A stretch of 64,000 nt of DNA from Cunninghamia lanceolata (taxonomy: Eukaryota; Streptophyta; Pinopsida; Cupressales; Cupressaceae), in NCBI GenBank assembly GCA_027924645.1, contig BSBN01000297.1:4526001-4590000 (forward strand). Reading direction: 5' to 3'. The translations under genes were made by a program, and so were the position numbers. The notes beneath the pieces were generated by a model, which saw only the letters and a list, made by a program, of their open reading frames with translations, was not told where the DNA came from and did no database searches. Shown in pieces: positions 43,840-54,864 of this stretch. Positions within the stretch are counted from its first letter, which is position 1. Every line of letters begins with the position of its first letter.

Positions 43840-44880
43840 TGTTGGTTATTTGATAACATATATACTTTTTGCCCATTCATATTTCTTTCTTAATTAACTT
43901 GTTCAAGGACATGAAATTGCAGCATTAGATAAGAGATGAAATTAAGACTTTTTTTAAGACTTGCAATTAGGAGATGAAATTAGGACTTTAATTAAGATTT
44001 ACAATTATGAGATGAAATTAGCACTTTAATTATGACATGAGATTAGGACTTGAATTTATAAGACTTGCAATTAGGAGATGAAAATAGGACATTAATTAAG
44101 AAATGAAATTAAGACTTTAATTAAGACATAAAATTAGGACTAGCATTTATATGACTTGCAATTAGGAGATGAAAATAGGACATTAACTAAGAGATGAAAT
44201 TAGGACTTTAATTAAGACATAAAATTAGGACTTGCATTTATAGGACTGGCAATTAGAAGATGAAAACAAGACATTAATTAAGAGACCAAATTATGACTTT
44301 AATTAAGACTTGCAATTAGGACTTTAATTAAGAGATGAAATTAGGAATTTAATTAATACTCAAGTGATGAGGAGATGAAATTAGCACTTTAATTAAGACA
44401 TGAAATTAGGACTTGCAATTAGGAGATGAAATTAGGACAAGTTAATTAAGATATGAAATTAGGACTTTAATTAAGACTTGCAATTAGGACTTGCAAGGAC
44501 ATGAAATTGGGAAATTAGTTAAGAGATGAAATTAGGACTTCATTTACCTTAGTTAACTTGTTCAAGGACATGAAATTAGGACTTTATTTAATACTTGCAA
44601 TTATGAGATGAAATTAGGACTTGCAATTAGGAGATGAAAATATGATATATTAATTAAGAGATGAAATTAGGACTTTAATTAAGACATGAAATTAGATGAG
44701 GAGATGAAATTGGCACTTTAATTAAGACATGAAATTAGGACATGCAATTAGGAGATGAAAATAGGATATTAATTAAGAGATGAAATTAGGACTTTAATTA
44801 AGACTCAAGCGATGAGGAGAAGAAATTAGCACTTTAATTAAGACATGAAATTAGGACTTTAATTAAGACTTGTTATGAAA
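43840..44880. repeat. AT-rich tandem array (GAGATGAAATTAGGAC type)
   Basis: About 1 kb built from short words in varying order: GAGATGAAATTAGGACTTTA, ATTAAGACATGAAATTAGG and ACTTGCAATTAGGAGATG. Spacing is irregular (roughly 18-40 bp sub-units), with a longer-range repeat of the set. No coding potential. It lies directly beyond the 5' end of LINE ORF1. The second copy runs from about 63164 to the window end. Confidence 0.9.
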
Positions 44881-45480
44881 TATTATGAATGTTTTGGACA
44901 AATTGGACTTGACCACTCACATTGTAAGTGTTTTACCAAATTCCTTCTATTTGTTTTCTCTCTTGATATATTGTTGTCACTTGGATTTGCACCCTGTGTT
45001 GAAGCACTTTTGCTGCAACAATCCAGTGAAACATTGGAGTGATTTCCAAGTGTTGGACCTTGCAAAGGAAATCAAACCTCCAAAGAAGGCTAGTTCCTTT
45101 CTATGAATATGAAATTCAAAGAAAACTAAGAGTAAACCTAATCTAATCACCGTTGGGAAAAGGGGAAGAAAGTGAAACTGAAAGGAAAAGGTGATACACC
45201 AGGTTTGAATGAAGAACACCCACAAAGCTAAAATGCATAGAATAACTGAATAAAACTGATAAACTCACACAAATATTATAGATATTAATAGAAGTAAAAG
45301 ATAATAAAAGGATTGCAAGGAATTAAACATTCAAAAACAATAACTAGTTCAAGATCTACACAGAGCTAAAAAACAACATGAAAAGGTAAAAACATCAACA
45401 TGTATTGATCAAAAGATAAGGTTACAACAAAAGAGGATTATGTTTGGAGCATAAAAAATAAGTCTCTATATCCAACCCTC
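44881..45480. other. Flank of tandem array / presumed R-U5 of Gypsy 3' LTR
   Basis: No recognisable protein. A plus-strand frame 44885-45106 is open but matches nothing known to me. Downstream (leftward) of the minus-strand TATA box at 45499-45507, this is where the R-U5 part of the Gypsy 3' LTR would be. The LTR end was not located. Confidence 0.3.
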
Positions 45481-46939
45481 ATTACATTGATTTTTCATCT
45501 ATTTATACCATTCTTAATTTGACCTAAGTCACCTACTACAATAAATTCACCCCATGGATCTATCAAAAAATATTTCTGCAAAAGGAATGTCTATGTACAT
45601 TTGCTCTGCAAAACATAACTGCAAAAAATATCCTAAGGATGAAGTAGCTGGGAAATATTTGCTTCCTTGAATGCAATCAATTGATTCATCTACTTGCAAT
45701 AATTAAATGCACAACAACTACTTCTATTTGGGCTAATCTAATTCTGTAATAATGGCGGTTGGAGAAGATAGATATTTCAAATATACATTCCTACTAAAAT
45801 ACCTTTATAAATCTTTTACAACACTTAAAAATATTTTAAACTTAAAAATATTTTAAATCTTTACATTATATTACAAGCTTTATTTTCATTTTATTTCACT
45901 TTACTTTACTTCTAGCCTTTATTTTTCCTTATCGACAAAATCTCTTTTTCATGAACTTGGCTTGTCTCATCCCTTTCTACCCTTTAGTTGGTAAAATTTC
46001 ACTTTCCTAAACTATCTATGTCTTCTTATTTCCTTCATCTTCCTTTGTCGATAAAGTTCCACTTTTGTGAACCTTGCCTCCTCTTTGTCACATTTCTTCT
46101 TTATAGGTGATTTCTTCATTTATCAAACTTTCCTTTGTCTTTGCCTTTGTTTTCCCATTATATCTTTGCTTCATCGGTGAATCACCTTAATGGTGAACTT
46201 TGGAAAACATGAACTACTTGGTGAGTTCAAGTTTCTTCTAGTTTCTTGATAAATCCTTTCTTTTTCTTTTCCTTAGTCATTTTTTGAGTCTTCCTTCGGC
46301 CTTCCTTTAGTCTGCAATCCTTTTGATTAGAGAACTAGCTGGTTGGTGAACCAAAAGGTTCACAAACCACATAATTTTCCTGTAAAGGAAACCTTTTGTC
46401 TTTGGCTTTGCCTTGGTCAATTTGAAGAAAACCCTCCCTTAGTCAACAATTTTATCGATCGACAAGCTTTTTGGTTCACTAACTCAACTTTTTGTCAACT
46501 AAGGCCAAAGAATTGAAAATTTTTAGGTCTTTTCAGGGGTTCAACCTTAGAGATTTTGGGAATTTTTACAAGGAAAACACCCATAGAACAAAGGAAACTA
46601 TAAGAACTTAGCCAATTTTTACAAGATTTTCAACATTTTAAAGCTAGGCTATTTGACTATGGGAAGGGGAAAATAGGTCAACATTTTGGTGACCTCTTAG
46701 GGATGTTTGTCTGCTAAATAAATGAACTAGTGGCCTTAAGAATCCATTGTGAATAGAGTCAAAAGAGACTATAGTAGACTAAAAACAATTGAAACCTTAC
46801 CTTAACAAAACAACACCAAAAAGGAAAATGAGGCCAACATTCTTCTAATGAGAGTGCAACTTGTGCACCAACATTTAGGGGAAAGAAAAACTAAAGAAAG
46901 AACAAAACAAAATAGTATATACAAAATTTTAGACCAACC
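45481..46939 (-). repeat. Presumed U3 of the Gypsy 3' LTR
   Basis: Non-coding, T-rich on the plus strand, and located directly 3' of the Gypsy integrase end. A strong TATA box, TATAAATAG, lies on the minus strand at 45499-45507. A possible LTR start TGTTGGTGCACAAG (minus strand) lies near 46882. There is no second LTR in the window to prove it. Confidence 0.4.
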
Positions 46940-48258
46940 TTAGAAGTAAGGTTTGAGATGGATGCCATTGACTGAGATTGGTAGAACTTTACCATCTAGC
47001 TTTGAAATATTGAAAGCATTGGCTTTCTTGCAGTAGGTGATGCTATATGGCCCACTCCAGATTACATCAAACTTAGTGTGGTCTCTGGGTTTGCCTCTAT
47101 CAGCATCCCATTTTAGAAAAGATCACCTTTCTTGAAATTTTGATCCTTGGCCTTCTTGTCAAAGTATTTATTGGTCTATCTTTGGTGTTCTTCTAATGTA
47201 GCCATGGTTGATTGTGTATGTTCTTCTAACTTAGTTAATTCATCCATCCTTACAAACCTAGCATCTTCACCTTCTAATTCTAGTTGCTGGGCCAATTGTA
47301 ATGAAGGAAGATCCAAAGATAAGAGAAATCTAGCCTCTCTTCCATACACTAGAACCAAAGGAGAATTACCAATGTCTCTTTTATAGGTGATCCTATCAAC
47401 CCAAAGAGCCAATCTAATCTTATTATGCCATTGGCTCTGATTTGTTTCCATGGTCCTCTTCAGGATTCTAATCAGGTTCTTATTAGTAGATTCAGCTAAA
47501 CCATTACCTTAGGGGTAATAGCTATATGAAATCTTCAAGAACACATTATATTTCAAATCCCAACCAGCTATCCTAAAACCAATAAAAGCTCTTGCATTAT
47601 CAAAGATGATAGTGTGGGGATCTCCAAACCTTGTCATGATTTCTTCCAAGAAATCAATAATTGCTAATTCTACAGCCTCTTTTAGTGGGACTACTTCAAC
47701 CCACCTGGTGAAGTAGTCCATTGTAGTTGAAACCCACTTGTGGCTAGTATTGGATGTAGGGTTGATCATGCCAATGAAATCTAGGCCTGACTATGAGAAA
47801 GGCTGATCTGCCTGAATAAGATGAAGCGGAAGGGATGCCAATATTTTCTTCCCAACAAAGAGAGAACACTCTTTGCATTTTCTTACCTATACATGGGCAT
47901 CATTAAGCAATGTGGACCAAAAGTAACCTACCATCATTATCTTCATTGTTGTAGCTCTTGCAAAGAAGTGGCCTCCAGTTGGACTAGCATGAAACTGGCT
48001 AAGCAATTTTCTAATCTTATCCTATTCAATGCATCTCAACAAGACTCCATCCAAGTTCCTTTTAAAGAGAACCCCATCCACCAAAGCATAAGGAATGGAC
48101 TGTAACCTAAAATGTCTTCTCTTAGTTCTTTCCAATCCATAAGGATATTCACTAGTGGATAGGAATCTAGTCATGCCTGCTATCCAAGAACTTACAGTTA
48201 CTGGTTTAGCTATAGGTTCTATTTCATTCAAGTGATAGGATGAGTTCACTTCATCCAT
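46940..48258 (-). pseudogene. Gypsy integrase
   Basis: From the right: the N-terminal zinc module (FHASPTGGHF with C-x2-C, near 47990-47860), then the catalytic core with Asp in TTMDYFTRWVEVVP, Asp in TIIFDNARAF and the Glu in GNGLAESTNK (near 47500). Then comes NSPLVLVYGREA and a C-terminal module FDVIWSGPYSIT with VNGIHLKPYF, ending at TAA 46940-46942. The D,D-35-E order is complete although stops break the frame (near 47510 and 47176). It would insert the cDNA. Confidence 0.88.
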
Positions 48259-48350
48259 AGTAGTTTGAGAAAACTATTCACATAATTCATGCTACCTCTA
48301 ATTAGCTTAGTGGCTTTGATAGTAACATCATATTCTAGAATCTTAATGAC

Positions 48351-48660
48351 CTAACTTGCTCTCTTTTCACCAATTTCAATTCCCAATATGTAGTCTCTCA
48401 CATTAGGATGAGAAACAAATGCTTTGATATGGTTATTTACCAGCATATATCTAAAAATTTTCAATACTCTTACAATGGAAAAAACTTTTTTGTCCATGGG
48501 ACTGTACCTGACCTCATAATCTTTCAATGTTTGACTGAAAAAGGCCAGGGATTGCTCCATACCTTGGTCATTATGTTGCATCAGAATAGCTACAATGCTA
48601 CTCTCTCCTCCATTGGCATAAAGGACAAAGTCCTCATAATTAGGGTTCATGAGGTTAGGA
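48351..48660 (-). pseudogene. Gypsy RNase H, catalytically degenerate
   Basis: The minus strand reads FVLYANGGESSIVAILMQ, then EQSLAFFSQTLKDYEVRY and VFSIVRVLKIFRYMLVNN. The usual YTDAS is YANGG, so the first catalytic Asp is gone. The domain looks like a connection-type remnant next to RT. The separate RNase H at 50390-50880 keeps its acidic residues. Confidence 0.75.
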
Positions 48661-48662
48661 GC

Positions 48663-49500
48663 CTAAACAATCTCCTCTTTTATCTTGTCAAAGCCATCCT
48701 TCCCCTCCTTGGTCCACCTAAAAACAACATCCTTTTTAAGCATTAGGGTTAGTGGTTTGACCAAACCAACACAGTTAGGAATGAATTTCCTAACAAAATT
48801 GATCTGCCCCAAAAATGGCTGTAGAGATTTCTTATGAGTAGGTAGAGGAAGAGAAAGAAGAGTTGAAGTTCTTTCTAGATCTATGGAGATCCTAGCTTTG
48901 GACACTAAATGTCCTAGAAGCTTGCCCTGGGAGATAGAAAAAATACATTTCTTGGGGTTCAGAGACACCCCAAACTCCCTACATCTTTCAAAAACTTTCT
49001 CTAGATGCTCTACGTGATTTTATTCTCTCTTAGAGAAAACTGTGATATCATCTAGATAAATCAAGATGAACTTATTGATGAATCCCTTAAATGCAATTTC
49101 CATTTCCCTCTGAAATGTGGTGCCAACATTGGAGAGCCCAAATGGCATTTTTCTATACACCATGGTTCCCCACTTAGTGGTGAATGCCATCTTGAATCTA
49201 TCTTCTTCCCTCAAAAAAATCTGGTTATAACAAGAAGAACCATCAAGCAATGAGAACCTCTCTGCACCTACAACAATCTGCAAGATTTGGTCCATGGATG
49301 ATAGAGGGTAGTGATCTCTTAAGGAAGCTCGATTCAGATAATGGAAATCCACGCACAACCTTATCTTATCATTCTTCTTCCTCACTGGCACTAAGTTAGC
49401 TACTAAGGTAGAATACATGATGGGGAAGATGATTCTGGCCTGAATGAGCTTTGTAAGCTCCTTCCTCATCAAAGGCTCAATTTTAGGATTTACAGGTCGC
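48663..49500 (-). pseudogene. Gypsy reverse transcriptase
   Basis: 49472-49020 is open for 150 codons: MRKELTKLIQARIIFPIMYS, VPVRKKNDKIRLCVDFHYLN, YPLSSMDQILQIVVGAERFS, MPFGLSNVGTTFQREM and FILIYLDDITVFSKR with the catalytic YLDD. After a stop, 48968-48663 continues SLNPKKCIFSISQGKLLGHL with LQPFLGQINFVRKFIPN. These are the Ty3/Gypsy RT motifs. The usual FSxLDxxSGY reads FSLLDGSSCY. Confidence 0.9.
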
Positions 49501-49613
49501 TATTTTTGACAAATAGGTTTGGCATTTGGATCAAGGTCTATGGAGTGTTGGACAACATTAGGGTCAAAACCCTTTAGATCCTCATAATTCCATGTAAAAA
49601 CATCATTGTATTT

Positions 49614-49928
49614 CTAAGAAAGGTGAATAAAATTTTGGTGTTCATCACCACAACATACCTTTCCCAACAATAAATCCTTGTCTTGGGTGATAGCAACATT
49701 TTGATAGTCCTCATTTTTTAACATGATGTTCTTCTTCTCACCCTTGAATTCATCATCACTGAAAATAGCCTCAAAAGTGACCAAACCTTTGGGCAACTTG
49801 TTTATTTTTAGTTGAATAATTTGATCACCATACCCTTCATGTAGCTCAGACTGTGTAGTTGATGAGAACTCTATTGGTAGGTGGAAACTAATCAGGAAAG
49901 TACTGTACACTAGCCATGTATCCTCATC
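49614..49928 (-). pseudogene. Gypsy inter-domain segment between extra RNase H and RT
   Basis: The minus strand reads DTWLVYSTFL, then IIQLKINKLPKGLVTFEAIF and later KVCCGDEHQNFIHLS, leading to DVFTWNYEDLKG just before RT. This is the linker seen in plant Gypsy elements upstream of the first RT block. Its 5' side is cut by an insertion near 49929. Confidence 0.6.
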
Positions 49929-50334
49929 GGGGTTCAGGGGCGCAGCCCCCAAATTTTTTTTTAGAGCTGACATAAAAAACCCTATTTTTGTAACCGACAT
50001 AAGGATTGATAAAAGCGGCTAAGGGTTAGGGTTTTGGTTGATATTGTATTGTAGCATTTGCAACAGTATTGAGTTGTAAGGATTACTGGATGTAATCAGT
50101 TTGATTTATTGGATAATAATATTAGACTCTTTGTGGGCGGATGTAGCCCGAGTTTGGGTGAACCACGTTAAAACTTGTCTCTCACTATTATTATTTCTAT
50201 GTATTTTCATTCCTCTATTTAATCTTTATTTGCTTTTAATTGATAGCTTCTGCTGGCTAACCCTAACAAACTCAGCTTCATTTTGGATGAAGTTTACAAT
50301 TTGCTCGTTGCTATAAAAAAATTTCTAGTTAACA
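49929..50334 (-). mobile_element. Solo-LTR-like insertion (~0.4 kb) in the Gypsy pol region
   Basis: The Gypsy frame stops near 49928 and resumes near 50336. On the minus strand the foreign part starts TGTTAACTAG. On the plus strand it contains GGGCGCAGCCCCC near 49940 and a GTGGGCGGATGTAGCCC-then-GAACCACGTTAAA block, which is common in plant LTR 3' parts. The flanks share TCAT. Boundaries are approximate. Confidence 0.45.
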
Positions 50335-50389
50335 TCATTATCAAGGACTGAGGGTCTAACCACTATTTTGGCATGCTAATTAGGGCCTT

Positions 50390-50880
50390 GAAAGAGGTTT
50401 GTGGGGGGAGAAAACTAAGCACCCATTGTTGCCAATTAGTCTGCCTCAACATTTAATTTTCTTGGGATCACCTGTAGGTTGAGAGGATCAAAACTCTCAA
50501 ACAAACCCCAAACTTTGTGTCTATAAGATATTAGGAGCTGATTTTTCTTTGCACATCTTTCCCTCACCTAGTTGATCACCAACTCCGTGTCTCCAAAAAT
50601 ATCCAAATGTTTGATCTTTCTCTTTTTAGCTAGTAGCAAGCCATGGACCAATGCCTCATACTCCATGACATTATTTGTGCAAGAAAAATATAGCCTATGA
50701 GAAAAATATAGTTCCTTACTAGTTAGAGAGATCAATAAGACTCCTACACCAACTTCACTTCTACTTTTTACACCATCAAAGAACATTTTCCATGGGCCAT
50801 TAGAATCATCATCTGGTTTGAGTATGGAAGGAACAAAGGAAATCCCCTCATGAATCATGTAGGTGCCTAACCTAGTTGTC
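50390..50880 (-). pseudogene. Additional RNase H between Gypsy protease and RT
   Basis: 50858-50568 reads WKMFFDGVKSRSEVGVGVLL (first Asp), TNNVMEYEALVHGLLLAKK (Glu) and HLDIFGDTELVIN (second Asp). The following ~150 bases give VIPRKLNVEAD (last Asp) and an RPSVLDNDV-type linker. All four acidic positions of a cellular/archaeal-type RNase H are visible. Such additional domains are described in plant Gypsy elements, often after the native RNase H; here it lies upstream of RT. A stop follows VIN. Confidence 0.75.
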
Positions 50881-50999
50881 TCAATGGTGTCATAAGGATC
50901 AAAATCAAAGTGTTCCTCTGCCCACTCATCAAGAAAAAGATCTAGGATTGGAGGGATGAAGATACTATCTCAAGGGACCCTAAATCCTATACTTCCTCA

Positions 51000-51739
51000 C
51001 CTTGAATCATACAATGAGGGTTCACTAGGCTATGATCATAATTTTCTACATGATAATTTGAAACTAGTTTAGCCTTAATGGTGAACCTTGTACCATATCT
51101 TGTCCTTAGCAACATGTGAATCTAATCAGATGAGAGGTAGCCACCTACCTTAGATGTGAGGTCTCTTGACAAATAAATAGCAAAGAAAGGAGGAAGATCA
51201 ATGACTAAGACATCTTGACTAATAGTCAAGTTTGGACAGGCATATTAGGTCAAACCTAGTCCTTTCATCACACTAACTATGTTGACAGAAGTACCATCTA
51301 GCTGCAACACACCTGATGAAATAGGGGTATATTTGATACCTAATGCATTTGCTCTCTTCTTTAGCATAACTAAAGTGCCCGTCCCTAAATCTATCATGTA
51401 ATTATGTACCAAGAAATTCCCAATGATTAGAGATAAGTAGAATGGGAATGGCTTCTTTGTTAGACTTATCTATTCTTCACTTAGTTGTACAAGATTGACC
51501 GAGCCTTTTTCCTTCTGGACTGTTGAGTCAATTGCTTGGAATTTCTTTAAGGCCTCGTACAACAAATCCCTTTGAGAGGGGATTCATAATGCATCCCACA
51601 TGGACACATTTAGGCTTATCTTTTTCATTTGTTGTACAATATTCAGGGGAAATGTTGTTGTTTTATGCATGGAAGGAATCCATGTTCCCCTCTTTGACTG
51701 CTCAATGGCTTGTTTAGGCACTTTTGGAGATGATGGAAT
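51000..51739 (-). pseudogene. Gypsy gag end and aspartic protease
   Basis: The minus strand shows KKISLNVSMWDAL (end of gag), then IIGNFLVHNYMIDLGTGTLV, where D-L-G-T replaces the usual catalytic D-S/T-G-A. LGLTYACPNL-like text and a YLSRDLTSKVGGYLSSD block follow. The protease would mature the polyprotein. It is cut at 51739 by the LTR of element B; the rest of gag and the 5' LTR are absent. Confidence 0.65.
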
Positions 51740-53267
51740 TGTTGGCAAGAGACACTGTTATGTTGAATAATTAAGTGTTGTCATTGATGGAAACAAGGAA
51801 AAGAGGGTACATCAATACAACAAGGCAAAGAAGACATCACTCCGAAAGACCAACGTGATGTGGCAACAAGGCACAAGAGTATTCAAGATCGAAAGGCTAG
51901 AATGACTATGTATGGATAGTATTTAGAGTAAGGGATAGAAAGTGGATCAGTATGCCTCCGCAGATGAAGACCTGTAAATGTAGTTCAAGTATGATGACTC
52001 ACATCTATTTGATGATGATATACTCCATTGTTTAAGTCATGACTTCCTCCAAAAGTCATTTGGAGAAAATATCTAAGTCTGGATGAACAGAGGTAAGACA
52101 GGAAATGTGTAAAATGCAAAGTAAAAGGGTCTGCATTCCTCCGCAAGTGCATATTTTGTTATGTGGTTTTGAGGCAACTAAGAGACATGTCATGACTACC
52201 TAAATCTAGGATTATAGCCCTTGAAGTTCAATAGTTCACATTCTACAAGCTTTCCAATATCAACTTCTAGTTTGACAATATTTCTGTGATAGTGCAATAG
52301 CTCCAAGATCTGCATTTTGAGATACAAGTTTATATGGTTCTGCTGATCTAACAACCTATTAAGAGGTCAGTAATGATTGTTGGATATGATTTATTAAGTC
52401 TCTTGTGGTCCATAATATGAGTTATGATATGACAGATGAATTGATCAAGTATGTTCTTAAGGAACCAGCCAACCGACACGGTAGATCCTTATGCAGAGAA
52501 GTTATAACATCTAGATAATTAATCTAAGTGGTTATATGATTGGGGATAACTTATGTGAAGACATGTACACCTTTGTTTGAATTCAGAATGTAGATTGAAA
52601 ACAATATTAAGATGACAAGAGTACAACTCTTTGTTTACACATTTTAGGTTTAGCTTGCCGACCTGATTAAGAGATAAATCATGATGCGATTATATAAGAG
52701 TGATGAATTTTGGTTGAGGTGATTTGTGAGTTTGTGTGTGTGATGTGAGTATGAGAATAGTAGAATAGAGATATAAGATCAGTGATGATGAAGACTCAGG
52801 ATTCAATATTCAGTTGCTAAATGACTACACCCTAGCATACAGATAGATGCTATTGTAGTATTCATATTTCTTATATAATTTCACTTGTACTTGGCAATGA
52901 GCCTGACTGTAAGCAACCATTAGGGTTTAATAGCCCTCATTGTAATCTTTCTAGGTTTAGGGTTGAGGCAGTGAGCCTGCTAGACCTAGTTGTACTTCAT
53001 GGCAGTGAGCCAACATATTCTAGGCCTATGGAGTGACGAAGCCTAAACATCACCATTTGTAAAAGATTGCAATATATATTGAGAGCTAATCCTCTCCGTG
53101 ATTTTTCTCTTTGTTTGGTTTTCCACATAAAATTTTGGTGTCTATGTGTCATGTTTATGTGGCTTATATTTCTATGGTTACTTTGCTTTCTGATTATTAA
53201 AGTTGGAATTTGGTTTAACTGTTTAAATTTTAGAATATTGATTCACCCCCCCTCTCATTATTCAATA
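51740..53267 (+). repeat. Left LTR of element B
   Basis: 1528 bp, ending TTCAATA (the terminal CA decayed to TA). It contains GTTGTCATTGATGG near the start, CATTCCTCCGC near 52134, GCAATGAGCC/GCAGTGAGCC words at about 52893, 52967 and 53001, and the TTTTTCTCTTTGTTTGG block near 53101. Confidence 0.9.
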
Positions 53268-53269
53268 AT

Positions 53270-53281
53270 TGGTATCAGAGC
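53270..53281 (+). promoter_or_regulatory. Primer binding site of element B
   Basis: TGGTATCAGAGC, a perfect match to the complement of the iMet tRNA 3' end, two bases after the LTR. Confidence 0.92.
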
Positions 53282-53335
53282 AAGGTTCCTTGGAAGAAGT
53301 CTAAAAACTTGAGGAAGATCTAGGGTAGTGTAATC

Positions 53336-54444
53336 ATGGTAGCAAGAAGATTTGGAAATTATGAAAGCAACAAGGAACTAGAAGCAACCCTTATTGATCT
53401 TGAAAAATTTGAAGTAGAAATCAGGGATCTAAAAGCTAATATTCAAGAAGCTGATGAATGCATCCTAAAGCTAAGAGAGCAATTCAAGAAGTTCAAAGAG
53501 AAAAGCAAGGAGCTAAATGATCAATTAGATGAAGCACATGAGTTTCTAAATGGGTTGACACTGGAAGTTGAAAAGAAGGAAGAAATTGAAAGGCATTTGA
53601 ATCAAGTTGTTAAGGATAAATCAGAGGAATGTGAAAAATTGGGCAAAGGAGTGCTACTTCTAAAATTGATCTAGATGTAGCCAAGAGCTATGAAGAAAAG
53701 TTTAAACTAAGTTCTACAAAGCTTGATGAGGTGATTACTAGTCAAAGGAGTACTGATGATAAGCAAGGTTTGGAATTTTAGAAAGGAGAAAGTTCAAAAT
53801 ATGGTCAAACAAACACTGAGATAAAGAAAAATAGAGGAAACCAGTTTAGAAATCAACTAAGAAGACCTAGAAGACCTCCGATCAGATAGCCAAATGCTCA
53901 AAGGTATCCATCTTTTAATGGCCATTGTTTTAATTACAATAAGTTTGGTCATAAAGCTACTCAGTGAAGGATTAGAATAAACTAGAATCAAAATGTTCCA
54001 TCCTTTCCTGGTCAATGTTTCAATTACAATAAAATTGGTCACAAATCAAATGAATGCAGAAATCTAGTAAGGAATGGTTCCTACAATGGAAGGAATAGTC
54101 AATCATCCAATGGAAAGTGTTTTGCTAGCAATAAATTTGGACATATGGCTAATCAATGTAGATCAAATCCAATCAATAGAAGGAATCAAAGACAAATGAA
54201 TGTTGTGTGCTACAATTGCCACAAGTATGGACATATTGCAAGAGTCTGCAAAAGCAAAAATTTGAAAAGAAACTACCTTACTAAAGAAAGGAAAATAGAG
54301 CAGAGGAATGATAAGGGAAAAGAAAAGGTTGGTCCAGTTAAAACTTAGAAAGAAATGGATAAGATTTGGATCAAGAAAGAAGTAATTGAAGTTAAGGATA
54401 GATTCACACTAGTATCTAGTGTAGATACTTCCTTTGAGAAGTAA
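53336..54444 (+). pseudogene. Gag-like ORF of element B
   Basis: ATG 53336, 54 bp after the primer site, opens MVARRFGNYESNKELEATLI. A ~110-codon charged coiled-coil region follows. A frameshift near 53670 leads to the Arg-Pro linker and four knuckle-like units: CFNYNKFGHKATQ, CFNYNKIGHKSNEC, CFASNKFGHMANQC and CYNCHKYGHIARVC. The first ends in a stop in place of Cys, and the first three have Tyr or Ser at the second Cys. A Lys-rich tail ends at TAA 54442-54444. Same architecture as A. Confidence 0.8.
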
Positions 54445-54864
54445 ATTGAGAGCTCTCGCTTAGGGGGAGCAGTGTTGAAAATCCAAAACAACCAGCCAAG
54501 TAGTTAGTGTTGGAATCTGGCACGAGGATATGTGGTGGAATCTAACATGAAAAATATTTTAAAAGAAAATCTAGAAGAAAATAAGTCAGTGTGGTACATT
54601 GTGGAGCAATTCTAATCAACTGTATCTATCAGAGTAAAGTTGGGCAGCTTTTTAGAATGAGCATTTATGACATTTAGGTCAAGTGTGAAGGATAAAAAGA
54701 AAACTCATTTGCATTATAACTCACTTTACATTCAAGCTATCAGATGTCTAAGAGCGATTGAAGAAAGTTTCAAGCAGCAACAAAGATTCAAAGTGCTCAA
54801 AGTGATCCAAACGAAGAAAACTCTAATTCAGCATTTACTGTTGGAACTTTACTAAATCTTTGCA

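Larger units (their letters stand above)
38498..44676. repeat. Segmental duplication, copy 1
   Basis: It matches 57821-64000 at an offset of 19322-19324 across the LTR fragment, Copia gag and 5' LTR, LINE RT-EN-ORF1 and the tandem array. I saw only single-base length differences (near 39040, 39695 and 41930). The match reaches the window end, so the true right limit may lie beyond it. Confidence 0.95.
45481..51739 (-). mobile_element. Ty3/Gypsy retrotransposon, 5' part lost
   Basis: Minus-strand order: gag end, protease, extra RNase H, RT, RNase H, integrase with GPY/F-type end, then a presumed LTR. The 5' end is cut at 51739 by element B's left LTR. A ~0.4-kb LTR-like insertion splits the region between extra RNase H and RT. 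All domains carry stops. The left limit is uncertain. Confidence 0.85.

Noticed and set aside
28154..43843. TATTGTT-containing words at both LINE ends as a target duplication
   Set aside because: The similarity (AATATTGTT against AGTATTGTT) is short and AT-rich, so it is not convincing.
43840..44880. CRISPR-like array
   Set aside because: Units vary in length and order with no fixed spacer, and the context is a plant genome; it is a degenerate tandem array.
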